Assembly: GCF_013280595.1 (NCBI RefSeq)
Contig: NZ_JAAATY010000016.1
Span: forward strand, 62,001 to 126,000
Reading direction: 5' to 3'
Length of the DNA: 64,000 nt
Source: Kibdelosporangium persicum
Lineage (GTDB): Bacteria; Actinomycetota; Actinomycetes; Mycobacteriales; Pseudonocardiaceae
Of the stretch, positions 25,843-36,733 are shown in pieces (position 1 is the stretch's first letter; every line of letters begins with the position of its first letter). The notes beneath the pieces were generated by a model. It searched no databases and was not told the origin of the DNA. It saw only the letters and a list, made by a program, of their open reading frames with translations. The translations under genes and the position numbers were made by a program.

Positions 25843-26799
25843 TCAGCCGGTCTTGAGGTCCTTGCGCAGTTCCCGCGGCAACGCGAACGCGATCTTCTCG
25901 TTGGCCGTGGTGATCTCCTGGACGTCCAGGTAGTCCCGGTCGGCCAGGAACGCCAGCACGTCCATCACGAGGTTGTCCGGCACCGAAGCGCCCGAGGTCA
26001 CGCCGACCGTCGAGACGCCCGTCAGCCAGGCCTCGTCGATCTGGTGCGCGAAGTCGATCAGGTACGACGCCTTGGCGCCGGCCTGCAGCGCCACCTCGAC
26101 GAGCCGCTTGGAGTTCGAGGAGTTCTGCGAGCCGACCACGAGCACCAGGTCGCACTCCGGCGCCATCGTCTTCACCGCGTACTGACGGTTCGACGTGGCG
26201 TAGCAGATGTCGTCGCTGGGCGGGTCGGACAGCATCGGGAACCGCGCACGCAGCTGGTCGACGCGTTCCATCGTCTCGTCGACCGACAGCGTGGTCTGCG
26301 ACAGCCAGATCACCTTCGACGGGTCGCGGACCTGCACCTTGGCCGCGTCCTCGGCGGTGTCGACCAGCTGGACGTGGTCGGGCGCCTCACCGGCGGTGCC
26401 CTCCACCTCCTCGTGGCCCTCGTGGCCGATCAGCAGGATGTCGTAGTCGTCCCTGGCGAACCGCCTGGCCTCCATGTGCACCTTGGTCACCAGCGGGCAG
26501 GTGGCGTCGATGGTGCGCAGGTTGCGCTCCGCCGCCTCCTGGTGCACCTGCGGGGAGACGCCGTGTGCGGAGAACACCACCAGCGCGCCCTCAGGCACCT
26601 CGTCGGTCTGGTCGACGAAGATCACGCCGCGCTCCCGCAGCGTCTCCACGACGTGCTTGTTGTGCACGATCTCCTTGCGGACGTAGACCGGCGGTCCGTA
26701 CTTTTCGAGCGCCTTCTCCACGGTCACCACCGCCCGGTCAACCCCCGCGCAGTACCCGCGTGGCTTGGCAAGCAGTACCCGTTTGGTCGTATCGCTCAT
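25843..26799 (-). CDS. ispH: 4-hydroxy-3-methylbut-2-enyl diphosphate reductase
   Basis: A 318-residue [4Fe-4S] enzyme that makes IPP and DMAPP in the last step of the MEP isoprenoid pathway. The three cluster cysteines are visible: C17 in [14 protein letters not shown], one in [13 protein letters not shown] and one in [23 protein letters not shown] and VFSAHGVSP supply the substrate His residues, and QNSSNSKRL the Ser/Asn site. The ATG at 26799 is chosen over upstream in-frame codons because [19 protein letters not shown] is the family N-terminus. Confidence 0.98.
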   Translation of the reverse strand: MSDTTKRVLLAKPRGYCAGVDRAVVTVEKALEKYGPPVYVRKEIVHNKHVVETLRERGVIFVDQTDEVPEGALVVFSAHGVSPQVHQEAAERNLRTIDATCPLVTKVHMEARRFARDDYDILLIGHEGHEEVEGTAGEAPDHVQLVDTAEDAAKVQVRDPSKVIWLSQTTLSVDETMERVDQLRARFPMLSDPPSDDICYATSNRQYAVKTMAPECDLVLVVGSQNSSNSKRLVEVALQAGAKASYLIDFAHQIDEAWLTGVSTVGVTSGASVPDNLVMDVLAFLADRDYLDVQEITTANEKIAFALPRELRKDLKTG

Positions 26800-26878
26800 G
26801 CCACCCAGGGTACGGTGACACCGAGAGTGACCCGTGTCCCAGTTGGGTGAAACAGGTGATCTGCGGCAGGCTATGCGC

Positions 26879-27430
26879 ATGACGTCTTTGCCGCTGCCGT
26901 TCCGGGTCGCCGCCGGTCTCGCCGCGACCGCCATCGAGCGCGCGCGTGAGCTGCCGGAAAAGCTCGTCGGGCTGCCGGTAACCGTTGCCAGTCAAGCGAT
27001 GCAGCTGTCCATGCGGGTGCAGCAGGAGATCACCGCGCTGGCGATCAAGGGTGACGAGGCGCTCGCGTCGTTCCGCCCGGTCGAGGAGACGCCCGAGTGG
27101 GCCACCTTCGACGAGGACATCGACGCGTACGACGTCAGCCGTCCCGAGCCGGCCGACGCCGGGACCAACGGCGCCGCGGTGCCCGACCCCTGGGAGATGG
27201 AGGAGTCGGCGATCGCGGAGGCCGAGCGGACCCCGCCGCCCGCCGGCGTGCCGAACTACGACGAACTCTCGCTGCCCCAGCTGCGGGCCCGGCTGCGCAC
27301 CTTCTCCAAGGCCGAGCTCGAGGAACTCCTGCGCTACGAAGAGGCAAACGCCGCGCGGCCGTCCTTCATCGGCATGCTGACCCGGCGTATCGCGTCCGTC
27401 GCGGCCGCGTCCCCGCCCGATCAGCAGTGA
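26879..27430 (+). CDS. Lipid droplet-associated-type protein (Rv1109c-like)
   Basis: About 183 residues. The first part is an amphipathic region ([40 protein letters not shown]) and the rest is acidic, ending with a helix-rich [20 protein letters not shown] motif. This is the family of mycobacterial Rv1109c, which sits in the same place next to xseA; actinobacterial members have been called lipid droplet-associated proteins. ATG 26879 is chosen with GGCAGG eight bases upstream; other in-frame starts exist at 26834 and 26873. It overlaps xseA (GTGA, 27427-27430). Confidence 0.8.
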   Translation: MTSLPLPFRVAAGLAATAIERARELPEKLVGLPVTVASQAMQLSMRVQQEITALAIKGDEALASFRPVEETPEWATFDEDIDAYDVSRPEPADAGTNGAAVPDPWEMEESAIAEAERTPPPAGVPNYDELSLPQLRARLRTFSKAELEELLRYEEANAARPSFIGMLTRRIASVAAASPPDQQ

Positions 27431-28692
27431 CCGAACAGACATCCGCGGAGCGGCCGTGGCCGGTCCGCACGGTGGCCCGCAAGATCAACGAGTGGATCAG
27501 CAGGCTCGGTGCGGTGTGGGTCGAGGGGCAGGTCACCCAGCTGTCCTTGCGGCCCGGCAACCAGACGGCGTTCCTGACGCTGCGCGATCCCGCGGCGGAC
27601 GTGTCGATGACGGTGACGTGCACGGGCCAGCTGCTGCGTGAGTTCCAGCCGCCGCTGACCGAAGGCGCGCGGGTGATCGTGCACGGCCGTCCGACGTTCT
27701 TCATGAACCGCGGCACGCTGAGCCTGCGCGCGGACGAGATCCGGGCGGTCGGCATCGGCGAGTTGCTCGCCCGGATCGAGCGGCTGCGCCGGCTGCTGGC
27801 GGCCGAAGGCCTGTTCGAGCGCTCGCGCAAACGGCGGCTGCCGTTCCTGCCGCGCACGGTCGGCCTGATCACCGGCCGGGCCTCGGCGGCCGAGCGCGAT
27901 GTCCTGGTGAACGCGACGCACCGCTGGCCCGCGGTGGACTTCCGGGTGGAGAACGTTGCGGTACAAGGCGCTCTGGCGGTTCCGCAGATCCTCGAAGCAC
28001 TGTCCATCCTGGATCGTGACGAGCGGGTGGACGTGATCGTGATCGCCCGCGGCGGCGGCAGTGTCGAGGATCTGCTGCCGTTCTCCGACGAAACCCTGTG
28101 CCGCGCGGTCTATGCCTGCCGCACACCGGTGGTCAGCGCGATCGGGCACGAACCGGACACCCCGCTGATCGACCACGTCGCCGATCTTCGGTGCTCGACG
28201 CCGACCGACGCCGGGAAGCGCATCGTCCCGGACGTCGCGGAGGAGAGCATGCGCATCCGTACGCTGCGCGACCGGGCCCGCCGGGCACTACACGGGTGGG
28301 TGGATCGTGAACGGCGTTTGCTCGACCAGCTGCGCAGCAGGCCGGTTCTCGCCGACCCGCTCAAGCCGCTGGAAAGGCACGCTGAACAGGTACAAGTCGC
28401 GCGGGAACGCGGCCGCAGGGAGATCATCTCGCTGGTCAAGGCCGAACAGGCCTCGATTGACGGGACGAAAGCCCGCTTGACGACCCTGGGTCCAGCCGCC
28501 ACTCTGGCCCGGGGATACGCGGTTGTGCAATTCGTCACTCTGGATGAAAATCTCAGGGTTCTACGGTCGGTGACCGACGCGTCACCCGGCACTCGCCTGC
28601 GGGTCCGGGTCGGTGACGGCGCCGTGCACGCGACCGTGTCCGAAGAGCAGGATTCATCCGAGTCGGGGAGGGGAGGCAGCGGTGACGACTAG
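27427..28692 (+). CDS. xseA: Exodeoxyribonuclease VII large subunit
   Basis: A 421-residue protein of normal length. The N-terminal OB-fold is [20 protein letters not shown]. The catalytic domain has [35 protein letters not shown] and [20 protein letters not shown], with D and H of the GGGS...GHExD signature. The C-terminal half is helical, ending in [16 protein letters not shown]. With XseB it degrades single-stranded DNA. The GTG start overlaps the upstream stop. The gene overlaps the next by 11 bases. Confidence 0.97.
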   Translation: MTEQTSAERPWPVRTVARKINEWISRLGAVWVEGQVTQLSLRPGNQTAFLTLRDPAADVSMTVTCTGQLLREFQPPLTEGARVIVHGRPTFFMNRGTLSLRADEIRAVGIGELLARIERLRRLLAAEGLFERSRKRRLPFLPRTVGLITGRASAAERDVLVNATHRWPAVDFRVENVAVQGALAVPQILEALSILDRDERVDVIVIARGGGSVEDLLPFSDETLCRAVYACRTPVVSAIGHEPDTPLIDHVADLRCSTPTDAGKRIVPDVAEESMRIRTLRDRARRALHGWVDRERRLLDQLRSRPVLADPLKPLERHAEQVQVARERGRREIISLVKAEQASIDGTKARLTTLGPAATLARGYAVVQFVTLDENLRVLRSVTDASPGTRLRVRVGDGAVHATVSEEQDSSESGRGGSGDD

Positions 28693-29074
28693 CCGGGCGA
28701 CCAGGCCAGCCTTCCTCCCGTCGACGATGACCGCGGCGGCGACCACCGGAGCCGAAGTGGTGCGGCTCCGCGCCGAACAAGCGGACGCGGCCGCCGCGGA
28801 GTGCTGGGCGGCCCTGCTGGGCGGCTGTGACTCACCCGGCCGCCGTGCGCTGCCCCAACGGCTGCGCCAACTGGCCGACGCGACCGCCGTCTACGCGGGC
28901 TCGGCCTGGTGGTACGGCGACGGGTCCCGGCTACGCAACCGGATCACGCGGGCCCGTGAACGCATCGAGGACGCCGTCGCCGAACGCGACGGCGCGGAAT
29001 TCGCCGAAGCCTTCATCGGTTATGACGAGGCCGTCGCGATGGCCGTCGCGCGCGTGGGGAGCATGATCAAGTGA
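28682..29074 (+). CDS. Hypothetical protein between xseA and xseB
   Basis: A 130-residue, mostly helical, soluble protein of unknown function. Visible segments include [40 protein letters not shown] and [19 protein letters not shown]. The start is GTG at 28682, inside the last codons of xseA, with GGGAGGCAGCG before it. It overlaps xseB by four bases (GTGA). Its tight coupling on both sides suggests it is co-produced with exonuclease VII, but a functional link is inference. Confidence 0.85.
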   Translation: MTTSRATRPAFLPSTMTAAATTGAEVVRLRAEQADAAAAECWAALLGGCDSPGRRALPQRLRQLADATAVYAGSAWWYGDGSRLRNRITRARERIEDAVAERDGAEFAEAFIGYDEAVAMAVARVGSMIK

Positions 29075-29283
29075 GCGACGAACAACTCGGCTACGAGCAG
29101 GCGCGCGACGAACTCGCGGACGTCGTGGCCAAACTCGAGGCAGGCGGACTCTCGCTGGAGGAGTCGCTGGCGCTATGGGAGCGCGGCGAGGCGCTGGCGA
29201 AGATCTGCGACCGGCACCTGGCCGGTGCCCGTGAACGCGTCGAAGCGGCGCTCGCCGCGGCGGACAAGGACGACAAAGCCTGA
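29071..29283 (+). CDS. xseB: Exodeoxyribonuclease VII small subunit
   Basis: A 70-residue helical protein. [20 protein letters not shown], then [20 protein letters not shown] is the complete XseB signature. It binds the XseA C-terminal helices to form the extended exonuclease VII complex. Translation starts at GTG overlapping the preceding stop. Last gene of the operon. Confidence 0.96.
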   Translation: MSDEQLGYEQARDELADVVAKLEAGGLSLEESLALWERGEALAKICDRHLAGARERVEAALAAADKDDKA

Positions 29284-29301
29284 TCCCGCGACCTGGATCG
29301 G

Positions 29302-29886
29302 TCAGGATCGGGGCACCGGCGTGGCGCTCTGCACGGCGGTCGCGAGGGTGCGGAACTCGTCCTCAGTGCCGCTGCCGGTGATCAACAGGTGCACGCCGTC
29401 CACGGGAAGCACCCACGACGGCTCGTCACCCCGGCCGCGGTACTTCGTCCACGTGGTCCCCGAGACGTCGACCGACCCCGTGCTGACTGTGGACACCGAG
29501 CCACCGGCCTCGAACGGCACCAGGACGTCGATCGGCGCCTTGGACTGGCTCAGCCGCAAGTACTTGCCGCCGGGCGTGATCCAGCCGACCCGCACCGCGG
29601 TCGTCCGCTGCGCGCCTTCGCCGACCGGCATGGTGTTCGAGGAGTTGGACCGCCAGTCCGCCGGCACTCCGGGCACCCGCACGGGATAGTCCACCCGGCG
29701 TGCGGCGCTGGTGAGTTCCTTCGACGCGTCGACGGTCGGGGCCGAGCTCGGGTCGACGGTCGGGCCGCTGGGACTGAACTCACATCCCTGCGTCAGCCAC
29801 ACGATCGCACCGATGATCGCGAGCAGGACCACGAGCGACAGCACCATGTCACGCGCGCTTGTCTTGAACCGGGATGGGGCCGACAC
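29302..29886 (-). CDS. DUF4245-family membrane-anchored protein
   Basis: A 194-residue protein with one N-terminal membrane helix (about residues 14-31, [20 protein letters not shown]) followed by an extracytoplasmic domain. The segment [20 protein letters not shown], then [18 protein letters not shown] is typical of DUF4245 (Rv1100 in M. tuberculosis), which neighbours glpX there as here. The GTG at 29886 has GGAGGC right upstream. Function unknown. It is divergent from glpX. Confidence 0.9.
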   Translation of the reverse strand: MSAPSRFKTSARDMVLSLVVLLAIIGAIVWLTQGCEFSPSGPTVDPSSAPTVDASKELTSAARRVDYPVRVPGVPADWRSNSSNTMPVGEGAQRTTAVRVGWITPGGKYLRLSQSKAPIDVLVPFEAGGSVSTVSTGSVDVSGTTWTKYRGRGDEPSWVLPVDGVHLLITGSGTEDEFRTLATAVQSATPVPRS

Positions 29887-29984
29887 GCCTCCATCGTCGC
29901 AGCCGGCGTCACGCGTCGTTACCGCGGCCCCCGGCCGATCTGCGAGGATCGACGGGTCGCGACGACCAGACCAGGGAGCCGAAG

Positions 29985-31037
29985 ATGACTTCAGCGAATG
30001 CCACCAGCAGGCGCGAATTGCCGGACCGCAACCTCGCACTCGAACTGGTCCGGGTCACCGAGGCGGCGGCCATGTCGGCGGGCCGCTGGGTTGGCCGCGG
30101 TGACAAGAACGGCGGCGACGGCGCCGCGGTCGACGCCATGCGCAAGCTGATCGGCACTGTGTCCATGAACGGCGTCGTGGTGATCGGCGAGGGCGAGAAG
30201 GACGAAGCCCCGATGTTGTTCAACGGCGAGGAAGTCGGCGACGGCAACGGGCCCGCGTGTGACGTCGCGGTCGACCCGATCGACGGGACGACCCTGATGG
30301 CCAAGGGGATGCCGAACGCGATCGCTGTTCTGGCGGTGGCCGAGCGCGGCGCGATGTTCGATCCGTCCGCCGTGTTCTACATGGAGAAGATCGCCGTCGG
30401 GCCGGAGGCCGCCGACGTGATCGACCTCACCGCGCCGGTCGCCGAGAACATCCGGCGGGTCGCGAAGGCCAAGCACACCGACGTTTCCGACGTCACAGTG
30501 TGCATTTTGGACCGTCCGAGGCACGAGCAGCTCGTGACCGAGGTGCGCCGGGCCGGTGCGCGGATCCACTTCATCTCCGACGGTGACGTCGCCGGCGCGA
30601 TCTCCGCCGCCCGGCCGAACACCGGTGTGGACATGCTGCTGGGAATCGGTGGCACGCCGGAGGGCATCATCGCCGCGTCCGCCCTCAAGTGCATGGGTGG
30701 CGCGATTCAGGCCCGGCTGTGGCCGCAGGACGACGCGGAGCGCGAGAAGGCACTCGCCGCGGGCCACGACCTCGACCGTGTGCTGTCCACCGACGACCTG
30801 GTCAGCGGTGACAACGTCTTCTTCTGCGCGACCGGGATCACCGACGGCGACCTGCTGCGCGGCGTGCACTACCGGTCCGGCGGCTGCACCACGCAGTCCA
30901 TCGTGATGCGCTCGAAGTCCGGCACCGTGCGCATGATCGACGGTTTCCACCGGCTGACCAAGCTGCGCGAGTACTCGACGGTCGACTTCGACCCGAAACA
31001 CTCCGACGACGAGGAAAACCTGCCGCCGCTGCCGTAA
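29985..31037 (+). CDS. glpX: Class II fructose-1,6-bisphosphatase
   Basis: A 350-residue gluconeogenic phosphatase. Metal and substrate motifs of the class II family are present: [49 protein letters not shown] and [17 protein letters not shown]. It hydrolyses fructose 1,6-bisphosphate to fructose 6-phosphate. ATG 29985 is preceded by GGGAGCCGAAG. In actinobacteria GlpX is usually the essential gluconeogenic FBPase. Confidence 0.97.
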   Translation: MTSANATSRRELPDRNLALELVRVTEAAAMSAGRWVGRGDKNGGDGAAVDAMRKLIGTVSMNGVVVIGEGEKDEAPMLFNGEEVGDGNGPACDVAVDPIDGTTLMAKGMPNAIAVLAVAERGAMFDPSAVFYMEKIAVGPEAADVIDLTAPVAENIRRVAKAKHTDVSDVTVCILDRPRHEQLVTEVRRAGARIHFISDGDVAGAISAARPNTGVDMLLGIGGTPEGIIAASALKCMGGAIQARLWPQDDAEREKALAAGHDLDRVLSTDDLVSGDNVFFCATGITDGDLLRGVHYRSGGCTTQSIVMRSKSGTVRMIDGFHRLTKLREYSTVDFDPKHSDDEENLPPLP

Positions 31038-31069
31038 CGGCCGCTCGATGTGGTGGATCGGCGATGACG

Positions 31070-31096
31070 GGCCGCCGGGCGAATCATCCGGCGGCC
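31070..31096 (+). terminator. Hairpin after glpX
   Basis: Perfect arms GGCCGCCGG (31070-31078) and CCGGCGGCC (31088-31096) with a nine-base loop, 33 bases after the glpX stop. There is no T-tract, so it may be an imperfect terminator. Confidence 0.5.
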
Positions 31097-31259
31097 TGAT
31101 CGCCTGCGGGCGGGCGGAAAGCGTGGTTCGAACGATGCTCCGCGCTCGGGCTCCCGGCGTTCCGGCACCGAGATCCGGTTGAGACCTTTTCCACGCAACC
31201 CGGGCGGATCACCAGTCGTCTTTACCGACACAAGGGATCACCGGGCCGAGGGAGAGCCA

Positions 31260-31895
31260 ATGCGGTTACGCAAGCTGATCGTGGGGGCGGCAGTGGCCGC
31301 GACAGCCGTGCTCGGCGCCTGTTCGTCACCGACCGAGCAGCCGGTCGGCCTGGCGGCGGGCCAACAGTCGGTGCCCGTCACCACGACCGAGACCACGACG
31401 ACGGCCCCGTCCACGACGACCCCGACGTCCTCGCCGGAAACCACGACGAGCACGAGGACAAGCACCAGGACCACGACACCGAAGCCGCCGACGACGACCA
31501 AGACGACTCCGAAGGCCACGACACCGAAGCCGCAGCCGTCGGCCGAGGCGCCGTGCAGCACCGCGGCGAAGGCGTGCATCAAGTTATCCACCAACCAGTC
31601 CTGGCTGATGGACAACGGCAAGGTGGTCTACGGCCCGGTGCCGATCACGCACGGCCGCAAGGGGTACGCGACACCGCCCGGCTCGTTCAAGGTGACGTTC
31701 AAGAACAAGAACCACCGCAGCAGCATCTTCAACAACGCCCCGATGCCGTACTCGGTGTTCTTCAACGGCGGCATCGCGTTCCACCAGGGCAGCCTGCGGG
31801 AGAAGTCGCACGGCTGCATCCACCTGTCGATGGCCGCGGCGCAGAAGTACTTCGGCGCGCTGTCGGTCGGCGACGTGGTCGAGGTCGTCCGCTAG
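31260..31895 (+). CDS. L,D-transpeptidase-like lipoprotein 1
   Basis: A 211-residue lipoprotein: signal MRLRKLIVGAAVAATAVLGA, with the lipidated Cys next (LGAC). A 60-residue Thr/Ser/Pro-rich linker spans the wall. The YkuD catalytic domain begins at ACIKLSTNQSWLMDNGKVVY; the active-site motif is FHQGSLREKSHGCIHLS with nucleophile C186 and the upstream H. It may cross-link peptidoglycan or attach proteins. RBS GGGAGAG lies just before ATG 31260. The next gene is a paralogue, separated by a strong hairpin. Confidence 0.92.
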   Translation: MRLRKLIVGAAVAATAVLGACSSPTEQPVGLAAGQQSVPVTTTETTTTAPSTTTPTSSPETTTSTRTSTRTTTPKPPTTTKTTPKATTPKPQPSAEAPCSTAAKACIKLSTNQSWLMDNGKVVYGPVPITHGRKGYATPPGSFKVTFKNKNHRSSIFNNAPMPYSVFFNGGIAFHQGSLREKSHGCIHLSMAAAQKYFGALSVGDVVEVVR

Positions 31896-31906
31896 GTCGT
31901 GCAACC

Positions 31907-31961
31907 AACCTTCCCTCTGCCGCGTGAGTAAGGCTGCACGCGTCAGAGGGAAGGTTTTTTT
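31907..31961 (+). terminator. Strong hairpin that is both terminator-like and overlaps the next gene's RBS
   Basis: Arms AACCTTCCCTCTG (31907-31919) and CAGAGGGAAGGTT (31944-31956) pair perfectly, and an inner CGCGTG/CACGCG stem extends them to about 19 pairs with a ten-base loop. A T-run (31955-31961) follows. The 3' arm contains GAGGGAAGG, the only Shine-Dalgarno for the ATG at 31963. Confidence 0.85.
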
Positions 31962-31962
31962 C

Positions 31963-32481
31963 ATGCGTCTGGTTCTGCTGTGTTCGACGGCGGCTCTGCT
32001 GCTCGCGGCCTGTTCCGGCGCGCCGCCGCAGGCTGTTCACGCGCCGCCTCCCCCGCCTTCGGCTCCGTCTTCGACGGCCGCCCCCAGCCCTTCCACGCCG
32101 ACGCCTGAGCCTCAGCCCGTGGCCGTGCCGTCACCGCCGTGTACGGCTCAGGTCAGGGCGTGTGTGAGCCTGTCGCAGAACCTGGCGTGGTTGGTGAAGG
32201 ACGGCGTGGTCGAGTACGGCCCCGTTCCGATCACGCACGGCAGGCCGGGCGAGGAGACCCCGGTGGGGACGTTCCAGGTGGCGTGGAAGGACGCGGAGAA
32301 CACGTCCAGCATCTACCGCACGCCCATGCCGCATTCGGTGTTCTTCGCGGCGGGCGGGATCGCGTTCCACGAGGGATCACTGTCCGAGCAGTCGCACGGC
32401 TGCGTGCACCTGTCCCCCGACGCCGCCAAGGTCTTCTTCGACGCGCTGCCAGTCAAGGCGGGTGTGCAGGTGGTGGCTTAG
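31963..32481 (+). CDS. L,D-transpeptidase-like lipoprotein 2
   Basis: A 172-residue paralogue of the preceding gene. The lipoprotein signal is MRLVLLCSTAALLLAAC, with lipid Cys at about 17, then a Pro/Ser linker. The YkuD core aligns throughout (ACVSLSQNLAWLVKDGVVEY; FHEGSLSEQSHGCVHLS) with nucleophile C147. The ATG lies two bases after the T-run of a strong hairpin whose arm contains the ribosome site, so expression may depend on hairpin opening or read-through. The stop overlaps the end of the convergent PPOX gene. Confidence 0.9.
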   Translation: MRLVLLCSTAALLLAACSGAPPQAVHAPPPPPSAPSSTAAPSPSTPTPEPQPVAVPSPPCTAQVRACVSLSQNLAWLVKDGVVEYGPVPITHGRPGEETPVGTFQVAWKDAENTSSIYRTPMPHSVFFAAGGIAFHEGSLSEQSHGCVHLSPDAAKVFFDALPVKAGVQVVA

Positions 32482-32897
32482 TCCATGGCGAGGCCGTAGA
32501 TCCGGTCGACCCGGATCCGGACCACGCGGCGTTCGTCCGTGACCATCGCGGCCCGGTACTCGTCCCAGTCCGGGTGTTCGCCCTGGATCGACCGGTACAG
32601 CTCCACCAGTTCGTCCGCCGCGGCGTCACCCGGTTCGGTCGCGACGTCCGACAACGTCGCGGTGCCTTCGGCGACCACGTACGTGCCGAAGGTGTCGTTG
32701 GTGACGTAGAAGCTCGCGCGCGGGTCGCGCAGCAGGTTCTTGGTCTTGGCGCGGCCGTCGGTGACCGAGATGCGGATGACGCCGTCGGCGAACCGGTAAC
32801 TGACGTTCGACAGTTGCGGCCTGCCGTCCCGCTTGAGCGTCACGAGCACGCCTTTTGTGCTCGTGGCAAGGAGATCCCTCAGCTTGTCGTCCATCAT
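32478..32897 (-). CDS. PPOX-class F420-dependent enzyme
   Basis: A 139-residue split-barrel flavin/F420-binding protein. MMDDKLRDLLATSTKGVLVT, LKRDGRPQLSNVSYRF, RAKTKNLLRDPRASFYV and the C-terminal VTDERRVVRIRVDRIYGLA fit the F420-dependent Rv1155-like subfamily. It likely reduces a small molecule using F420H2. In-frame ATGs at 32909 and 32894 are alternatives. It is divergent from a MarR regulator with a 10-bp palindrome between them, so it is the probable MarR target. Confidence 0.9.
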   Translation of the reverse strand: MMDDKLRDLLATSTKGVLVTLKRDGRPQLSNVSYRFADGVIRISVTDGRAKTKNLLRDPRASFYVTNDTFGTYVVAEGTATLSDVATEPGDAAADELVELYRSIQGEHPDWDEYRAAMVTDERRVVRIRVDRIYGLAMD

Positions 32898-32908
32898 CGC
32901 AACATACA

Positions 32909-32918
32909 TGACATGTCA
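32909..32918. promoter_or_regulatory. Palindrome TGACATGTCA in the MarR/PPOX intergenic region
   Basis: A perfect ten-base palindrome lies between divergent starts. On the plus strand TACAGT (32927-32932) sits seven bases before the marR ATG at 32940, consistent with a leaderless transcript. The palindrome lies just upstream of it and is a plausible MarR operator. Confidence 0.5.
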
Positions 32919-32939
32919 ACAAACGCTACAGTGTCCGGT

Positions 32940-33407
32940 ATGACGCAACCGCGGTGGCTCGACGAGACCGAAGACCGCGCGTGGCGCGGCTACCGGCGGA
33001 TGTTCCTGCTGCTCAACGCACAGGTGAACCGCGACCTGGCCCGTGACAGCGGCCTGTCGGAACCGGACTACGACGTGCTGTCGGCGTTGTCGGAGGCCAA
33101 GAACCACCGCTGCCGGCTGAAGAAGCTGGCCGAACGCATGCTGTGGTCCCAGAGCAGGCTCTCGCACCACGTGACCCGCATGCAGCACCGCGGCCTCGTC
33201 ACCCGGGAGGACTGCGCGGACGACGCGCGCGGCGCGACGATCGTGCTCACCAAGGCGGGCCGCAGAGCCATCGAGGCCGCGGCGCCCCTGCACGTCGAAT
33301 CCGTGCGCAGGCACTTCTTCGACCACCTCACCCGCGAGCAGGTCGAAATGCTCGGCGACGCCACCCACGCGGTCGTCAACGCCCTGACCACCCCAAACCC
33401 CTCGTGA
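32940..33407 (+). CDS. MarR-family transcriptional regulator
   Basis: A 155-residue winged-helix regulator. The recognition region LKKLAERMLWSQSRLSHHVT, then RMQHRGLVTREDCADDARGA is typical of MarR, with the wing DDARGATIVLTKAGRRAIEA. ATG 32940 is chosen; another ATG at 32913 would start inside the palindrome. Its stop codon TGA (33405-33407) belongs to a 46-bp hairpin element, so the final residues were set by that insertion. It probably represses the divergent PPOX gene. Confidence 0.92.
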   Translation: MTQPRWLDETEDRAWRGYRRMFLLLNAQVNRDLARDSGLSEPDYDVLSALSEAKNHRCRLKKLAERMLWSQSRLSHHVTRMQHRGLVTREDCADDARGATIVLTKAGRRAIEAAAPLHVESVRRHFFDHLTREQVEMLGDATHAVVNALTTPNPS

Positions 33408-33446
33408 GTGGTTATCAGGGTTAGAACACCGATAAACACTCACGAG
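33401..33446. repeat. 46-bp dispersed hairpin element, copy 3
   Basis: Arms CTCGTGAGTGGTTATC and GATAAACACTCACGAG with core GTTAGAAC, at a convergent junction. The TGA in CTCGTGAG is the stop codon of the MarR gene. The other gene ends six bases beyond the element. Confidence 0.9.
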
Positions 33447-33451
33447 GGGGT

Positions 33452-34423
33452 TCAGCCCTCGTTGCTGGAGTGGCCTGGGAAGAGGTGTGCCTCCGGGTTC
33501 AGTGCGACCGCGATGTTGTTGACGGCTGTCGCGGCCTCGCCGAAACCGGTGGCGATGAGCTTGACCTTGCCGGGGTAGTTCGCGACGTCACCGGCGGCGT
33601 AGACGCGGTCGATCGCCGTTTTGCCGGTGCTGTCCACATCGATGGCACGGTGGCTCAGTTTGAGGCCCCACGACTCGATCGGTCCGAGGTCGGCGGTGAA
33701 CCCGAGGGCGGCGACCACGACGTCGGCCGGGTGCGTCACCGGCTCCTGGCCCTTGACCGTGATCTCGACTTCCTGGACGACGGGTTCGCCGCGCAGCATC
33801 GTGACCTCGGCGTCAGTGATGATCGGCACGCCGAGCGCCTCGACCTGCCGCACGGTCGGCGGGTGCGCGCGGAACTTCGCCCGCCGGTGCACGAGTTTCA
33901 CGCTGGCCGCGATCGGGTGCAGGGCCAGCGCCCAGTCGAACGCCGAGTCGCCGCCGCCGACCACGACCACGTGCTTGTCCCGGTACACGTCGAGTTCCGG
34001 CACGAAGTGGACCATTCCACGGCCCAGCCAGCCGTCTCCCGCGGGCAGCGGCCGCGGGGTGAACTCGCCGATGCCCGCGGTGATCAGCACGGCACCCGCC
34101 TTCACCACCGATCCGTCGCCCAGACCGACCTCGAAGCCGCCGCCGTCCACCGGTGTCAGGGTGCTTGCCTTGCGCCCCAACAGGTACGTCGGTTTCCACT
34201 GCCCGGCCTGCTCGACCAGCGCCGCGACCAGGTCCCGGCCGCGCACGGCGGGGAAGCCGGCCACGTCGAAGATCTGCTTCTCCGGGTACATCGCGGTCAC
34301 CTGGCCGCCCGGTTCCGGCAGCGAGTCCACGATCGCGGTGGACAGGTCACGGAATCCGGCGTAGTAGGCGGCGAACAGGCCGGTCGGTCCGGCACCGATG
34401 ATCAACAAGTCGACGTCTGTCAA
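33452..34423 (-). CDS. NAD(P)/FAD-dependent oxidoreductase (type 2 ferredoxin-NADP reductase-like)
   Basis: A 323-residue thioredoxin-reductase-fold flavoprotein. The FAD-binding GxGxxG is in LLIIGAGPTGLFAAYYAG, the NADPH-binding motif is VVVVGGGDSAFDWALAL, and the C-terminal FAD motif is RVYAAGDVANYPGKVKLIAT. There is no CxxC redox pair, which separates it from thioredoxin reductase and points to the YumC-type ferredoxin/flavodoxin-NADP reductases. The start is TTG at 34423. It converges on the MarR gene across a hairpin element. Confidence 0.9.
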   Translation of the reverse strand: MTDVDLLIIGAGPTGLFAAYYAGFRDLSTAIVDSLPEPGGQVTAMYPEKQIFDVAGFPAVRGRDLVAALVEQAGQWKPTYLLGRKASTLTPVDGGGFEVGLGDGSVVKAGAVLITAGIGEFTPRPLPAGDGWLGRGMVHFVPELDVYRDKHVVVVGGGDSAFDWALALHPIAASVKLVHRRAKFRAHPPTVRQVEALGVPIITDAEVTMLRGEPVVQEVEITVKGQEPVTHPADVVVAALGFTADLGPIESWGLKLSHRAIDVDSTGKTAIDRVYAAGDVANYPGKVKLIATGFGEAATAVNNIAVALNPEAHLFPGHSSNEG

Positions 34424-34502
34424 CAGACACCCCCGTGGTGGTGGGAACGATCACGAGCCTACGACGAGCGCGAGCACTGGCCTAGGGTGAAGACTCAGAG
34501 GT

Positions 34503-35899
<1,397 letters not shown>

Positions 35900-35903
<4 letters not shown>

Positions 35904-36733
35904 CGACTGTCGCACTGCTGGGCACCGGCATCATGGGTTCCGGGATGGCCCGGAACATCGGCAGGGCAGGCCTTTCGTTGCGCGTGTGGAACCGGTCACG
36001 GGAGAAGGCCGAGCCGTTGTCGGACGTCGCCACGGTCACCGGCACCGCCGCCGAAGCCGTCGACGGCGCGGATGTCGTCGTCACGATGCTTTTCGACGAG
36101 AACGCAGTCGACGCGGTCATGAAGGACGTCAACCTCGGCCCGGACGCGGTGTGGGTGCAGTCCAGCACGGTCGGCGTCGACGCGACGGCTCGGTTGGCCC
36201 GATTGTCCGACCGATTCGTCGACGCACCGGTGCTCGGGACCAGGCAACCGGCGGAGAACGGCCAACTGCTCGTCCTCGCGTCCGGTCCGGCGGCGCTGAA
36301 GTCCCGTGTCCAGCCGATCTTCGACGCGATCGGCCAGCGGACCGTGTGGGTGTCGGACGAACCCGGTGACGCCAGCAAGCTCAAGCTGGTGCTCAACTCG
36401 TGGGTCCTGTCGGTGGTCGCCGGGACCGGCCAGGCGATCGCGTTCGCCGAGGGTCTGGGCATCGACCCGGCGCTGTTCTTCGACAGCATCGCCGGTGGCG
36501 CGACCGACTCGCCGTACGCGCAGGTCAAGGGCAAGGCCATGCTGAAGGGCGACTTCACGCCCGCCTTCGGGCTCGACGGCGCGGTCAAGGACGCCGGACT
36601 GATCACCGAGGCGATGCGGCAGGCCGGGACCGATCCGGCGGTCGTGAGGGCAATCCACTCGGTGCTGACTCAGGCAGCGGATCGTGGTCACGAGAAGTCC
36701 GACATGTCCGCGATCTACCACGGTTTCCGTTGA
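35900..36733 (+). CDS. NAD(P)-dependent 3-hydroxyisobutyrate dehydrogenase-family oxidoreductase
   Basis: A 277-residue beta-hydroxyacid dehydrogenase. The Rossmann motif is [20 protein letters not shown] (6-25), followed by [25 protein letters not shown], and the catalytic Lys region [20 protein letters not shown]. The substrate is not evident. It is coupled to fumC (ATGA). Its 3' end overlaps by 131 bases the end of the convergent EamA transporter gene. Confidence 0.92.

Noticed and set aside
32139-32939. Long upstream extension of the MarR reading frame
   Set aside because: The extension is antisense to the PPOX gene and a shadow of the second L,D-transpeptidase gene; the domain begins at 32940.
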